Shown piece by piece: positions 60,756 to 64,000 of a DNA stretch of 64,000 nucleotides; position 1 is the stretch's first letter, and every line of letters begins with the position of its first letter. The stretch covers positions 1,488,001 to 1,552,000 of the forward strand of contig JAPWFG010000020.1 of the NCBI GenBank assembly GCA_028015205.1, given 5' to 3'. Source of the stretch: Mytilisepta virgata. Lineage: Eukaryota > Mollusca > Bivalvia > Mytilida > Mytilidae. Position numbers and translations under genes: made by a program. A model generated the notes under the pieces. That model worked only from the letters and a program-made list of their open reading frames with translations, ran no database searches and was not told where the DNA came from.

Positions 60756-62874
60756 TAGCTCACCTGACCCGAAGGGTCAAGTGAGCTTTTCTCATCACTT
60801 GGCGTCCATCGTCCGTCGTCGTCTGTCGTCCGTTAACTTTTACAAAAATCTCCTCTGAAACTACTAGGCCAAATTGAACCAAACTTGGCCACAAGCATCA
60901 TTAGGGTATCTAGTTTAAAAATTGTGTCCGATGACCCCGCCTGCCAACCAACATGGCCGACATGGCTAAAAATGGAACATAGGGGTAAACTGCAGTTTTT
61001 GTCTTATATCTCAAAAACTAAAGCAATTAGGGCAAAACTGACGGGGTAAAAATGTTCATCAGGTCAAGATCTACCTGTCATGAAATTTTCAGACGAATCG
61101 GTCAACACTTTGTTGGGTTATTGCCCCTGAATTGTTAATTTTTAGGAAATTTTTCAGTCTTAGGTTATTATCTTGAATATTATTATAGATAAAGACAAAT
61201 TGTAAACAGCAAAAATGTTCAACAAAGTAAGATCTAAAACAAGTCAACATGACCAAAATCATTGATTGACCCTTATAGGAGTTTTTGCCCTTTAAAGACG
61301 GCATCCAGTGTAACTTTCCTTTAAAGGTCTTTTCCTCTCAAACCACTGGGCCAATTGAGACCAAACTTTGGTGGAATGGTCCTTGGGTGGCCCCCTTCCA
61401 AAATTTTGTCTGGCATTCCCGACTTCCAACCGAGATGGCTGCTGTTACTAAAAATAGAAAAAAGGGGGGGGGGTGACTTTCAAAAATCTTCTTATATGAA
61501 ACTACATGTCCAGTTGGAACCAAAGTTGGCAGTAATAGTTCTTAGGATGTTCTCTTTCAGAAATATGTCCAATGACCCAGACTGTTAAACAAGATGGCCG
61601 CCACAGCCGAACTTAATTTAACATAGGGCCTTATGGGAAAATTCATTGAAAATCTTCTTGTCTTAAACCACTTGACCAATTGGAACCAGACTTGGCAGCA
61701 ATGGTCCTTAGATGGTCCTCTTACAGAGGTGTGTCTGATGACCCGAACTGTCAACCAAGATGGCCGCTACAACCGAACTTAGTTTAACATAGGGCCCAAT
61801 AGGAAAATTCATTGAAAAATCTTCTTGTCTGAAACCACTTGACATATTGGAGCCAGACTTGGCGGCATTGGTCCTTAGTAGGTCATTTTTCAGAAATATG
61901 TCTGATTTTGTGGACTGTGAACCAAGATGGCCGCCACAGCAGAACTTAGTTTAACATAGGACCCAATGGGAAATTCACTCAAAAATCTTCTCGTCTGAAA
62001 CCACTAAGCCAATTAGAATTAGACTTGGTAGCAATAGGCCTTAGATGGTCCTCTTTCAGAATTTTGTGCGATGACCCGGACTGACAACCAAGATGGCCGC
62101 CACAACCGAACTTAGTTTAACATAGGGCCCTATAGGAAAATTCATTGAAAAATCTTCTTGTCTGAAACTACTTGACATATTGGAGCAGGACTTGGTGGAA
62201 TTGGTCCTTAGGAGGTCCTTTTTCAGAAATATGTTTGATTTCGTGGACTGTGAACCAAGATGGCCGCCACAGCAGAACTTAATTTAACATAGGACCTTAT
62301 GGGAAATTCACTCAAAAATCTTCTCGTCTGAAGCCACTAAGCCAATTAGAATTAGACTTGGTAGCAATGGTCCTTATATGGTCCTCTTTCAGAATTTTGT
62401 TCGATGACCCAGACTGTCAACCAAGATGGCCACCACACCCGAACTTAGTTTAACATAGGGCCCTGTGGAAAAATTCATTGAAAAATCTTCTTGTCTGAAA
62501 CTACTTGACATATTGGGGCCAGACTTGGCAGCATTGGTCCCTAGGAGGTTCTCTTCCAGACTGTCAACCAAGATGGCTGCCACACCAAACTTTGTTAAAT
62601 ATTGGACCCTATAGGAAAATTCATTTAAAAATCTTCTTGTCTGAAACCGCTTAGCCAGTTGGAACAAGACTTAGCAGAAATGGTCCTTAGATGGTTCTCT
62701 TTTAGAAATGTATCTGTTGACCTGGACTAAACCAAGAGGACTGTCACAGCTGAAATTAGTTTAACATAGAATCCTATAGAAAAACAGCCAAATTGACTGC
62801 AACACTTAAATTTTTAGGTCTGCTCAAGGTGAAAAAAATCCAGGTGAGCGATACTGGCTCTTGAGAGCCTCTAG
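60756..62874 (-). mobile_element. A-family element in an ERO1 intron
   Basis: A minus-strand copy. The 3' hairpin lies at the low end (AGCTCACCTGACCC-GAAG-GGGTCAAGTGAGCT type, 60756-60788). It is followed by reverse-complement microsatellite CGTCGTC and the string CACTTGGCG. The 5' end at the high end reads CCAGGTGAGCGATACTGGCTC, then TTGAGAGCCTCTAG. The core has several ~150-bp units with AACCAAGATGGCCGCCACAG. It lies just after ERO1 exon 8. Confidence 0.7.
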
Positions 62875-63204
62875 TTTCTTTTCTTAACTACTCTCACTCC
62901 TCTAAAATAAGATAGATGTCTTTTTTATTCATTTGGAGAGAAATTATTATATTTGTTACCTAAGATTTGTTTCTAATATAAAGTCATCAGAAAGCATGAA
63001 ATAATTCAATTTTAAATGTAAAATACCATTTGATTTGTTAACTTATTAAGTTTATCATTTGATATTTCTAGTATGACATAAAGGGGAATCCCCCTGTTTT
63101 AGGCCTTAAAGAACACCGGGAATTAAATTATAAGGAATAACTGTAATTCTGTTTTCAGTCTATTTGAAGTAGACAAATATTCCTTGAAGTGAGAAATTAG
63201 TGTA

Positions 63205-63387
63205 CAGTCAAACCTGCAGATAACGGCCACCCATGGGAACAAGAAATGTGCCCTTTATGAGCAGGTGCCCTTTACTTTTTACAGTGGTTACTTTTACACA
63301 TTTTGTTCATGACGGGGAAATTTTCACAGTGCCCTTTATAGACAGTGATTTGCTATGTAGAGCTGCCCTTTAAAGCAGGTTTGACTG
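63205..63387. mobile_element. Tc1/pogo-like MITE (183 bp)
   Basis: CAGTCAAACCTGC at the left and GCAGGTTTGACTG at the right are exact inverses, flanked by TA on both sides (63203-63204, 63388-63389). The CAGT...CCT terminus and TA target suit pogo/Tigger-like elements. The core repeats GTGCCCTTTA. It lies in the last ERO1 intron of the window. Confidence 0.65.
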
Positions 63388-63399
63388 TATATATAAATA

Positions 63400-64000
63400 C
63401 AAGAGGCTGTTATAGTGATGGCAAACCAGATTGTCCTTTATTGCTGGTTAGGACTGCCTAATTAATAAGAAGATATTTCCATTGGAACGTGTTTGATAAA
63501 AACATAAATTAACAAAACTTTTCTTGAATTATAACCAGTCAGTATTCATAGAATGGTGTTTGGTGTTTACACATATAAACACAAATATTTTTATTAATTT
63601 TGATGTATTTTTTTAATTTAATTTATGTTATATTGTATAGAAACATACTTTACAGGTATGCTTAATGGCACATTTTGCAACCAATCTGTCATTTTGCTTA
63701 TTTTATGTCAAATTAAATGAAGCATTTATTGAAATTATAAACAATTTATATGTTTTATTTACTATTTATATCCTCATTTATTTATTGCATGTTTTCTTCT
63801 TTAATAAAATCATTATTTGATATCCCAGCTTTCTTTTAGTTGACTAGACTCCTTCAAACAATAAATCATTGAATATAATTTCATTTTTTCCCCTAAATTC
63901 TTGAAAAAATATACTGCTGAGCTACTTTTTAAATGGCATTATTTCATAATTGATCACTTTTTGTCATATTGTCATATATTTTGAACAACAATAATTGTCA
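63400..64000. other. ERO1 intron at the window edge
   Basis: AT-rich sequence that should precede ERO1 exon 9. ACAAGAGGCTGTTATAG at 63400 is another ACAAGAGG-type start without a visible end. No ERO1 exon was recognised. Confidence 0.35.

Noticed and set aside
60508..64000. Search for further ERO1 exons
   Set aside because: No segment with the next conserved ERO1 block was seen; the interval holds an A copy, a MITE and AT-rich DNA.

Overview
The window is AT-rich eukaryotic DNA from an animal, most likely a bivalve mollusc and probably a mytilid mussel. I infer this from the intron-rich genes, the degree of protein similarity, and interspersed repeat families that I recognise as typical of bivalve genomes (for example, elements ending in a hairpin that carries AGGCCAGGTGAGCT). 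No bacterial-type operon, rRNA gene, stand-alone tRNA gene or CRISPR array is visible.

Only two conventional protein-coding genes can be supported, and they are divergently transcribed. NDUFAF7 (mitochondrial complex I assembly arginine methyltransferase, MidA family) lies on the minus strand. Eight consecutive, phase-compatible exons lie between 32641 and 2595 and cover about 377 codons. The first exon (start codon, transit peptide) is not confidently found, and the last part lies beyond base 1. ERO1 (endoplasmic reticulum oxidoreductin) lies on the plus strand. Its first eight exons run from the start codon at 47922 to 60507 and cover about 227 codons. The C-terminal half, including the CxxCxxC centre, lies beyond base 64000. 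One further coding remnant, at about 38384-42351, is an intronless, frameshifted, internally deleted pseudogene of an uncharacterised invertebrate family with a GKGPCDGIGG motif. A mobile element interrupts it.

Layout. 1-5345: 3' part of NDUFAF7 with small DNA transposons and a tRNA-derived SINE. 5346-22364: one 17-kb NDUFAF7 intron filled by nested copies of three mobile families (called A, B and C here). 22365-32641: the remaining NDUFAF7 exons, with a hAT-like element carrying a tandem-repeat element (D) and one old A copy. 32642-47600: intergenic, with several TIR elements, a 48-bp minisatellite inside a MITE, element E, the pseudogene, and a second B copy. 47600-64000: ERO1 promoter and exons, with G, F and A elements in the introns.

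The most interesting signal is not a gene. At least six unrelated-looking repeat families share one terminal grammar: a start of (A)ACAAG or AACTAG, a short 5' hairpin, a 10-17 bp subterminal inverted repeat, often a tandem-repeat or microsatellite core, and a 3' hairpin that usually contains the partner inverted repeat. This resembles non-autonomous rolling-circle elements of the Helentron/HINE type and the bivalve 'pearl' elements. Family names A-G are my own labels. All coordinates and motifs were read by eye; no alignment or search was run.
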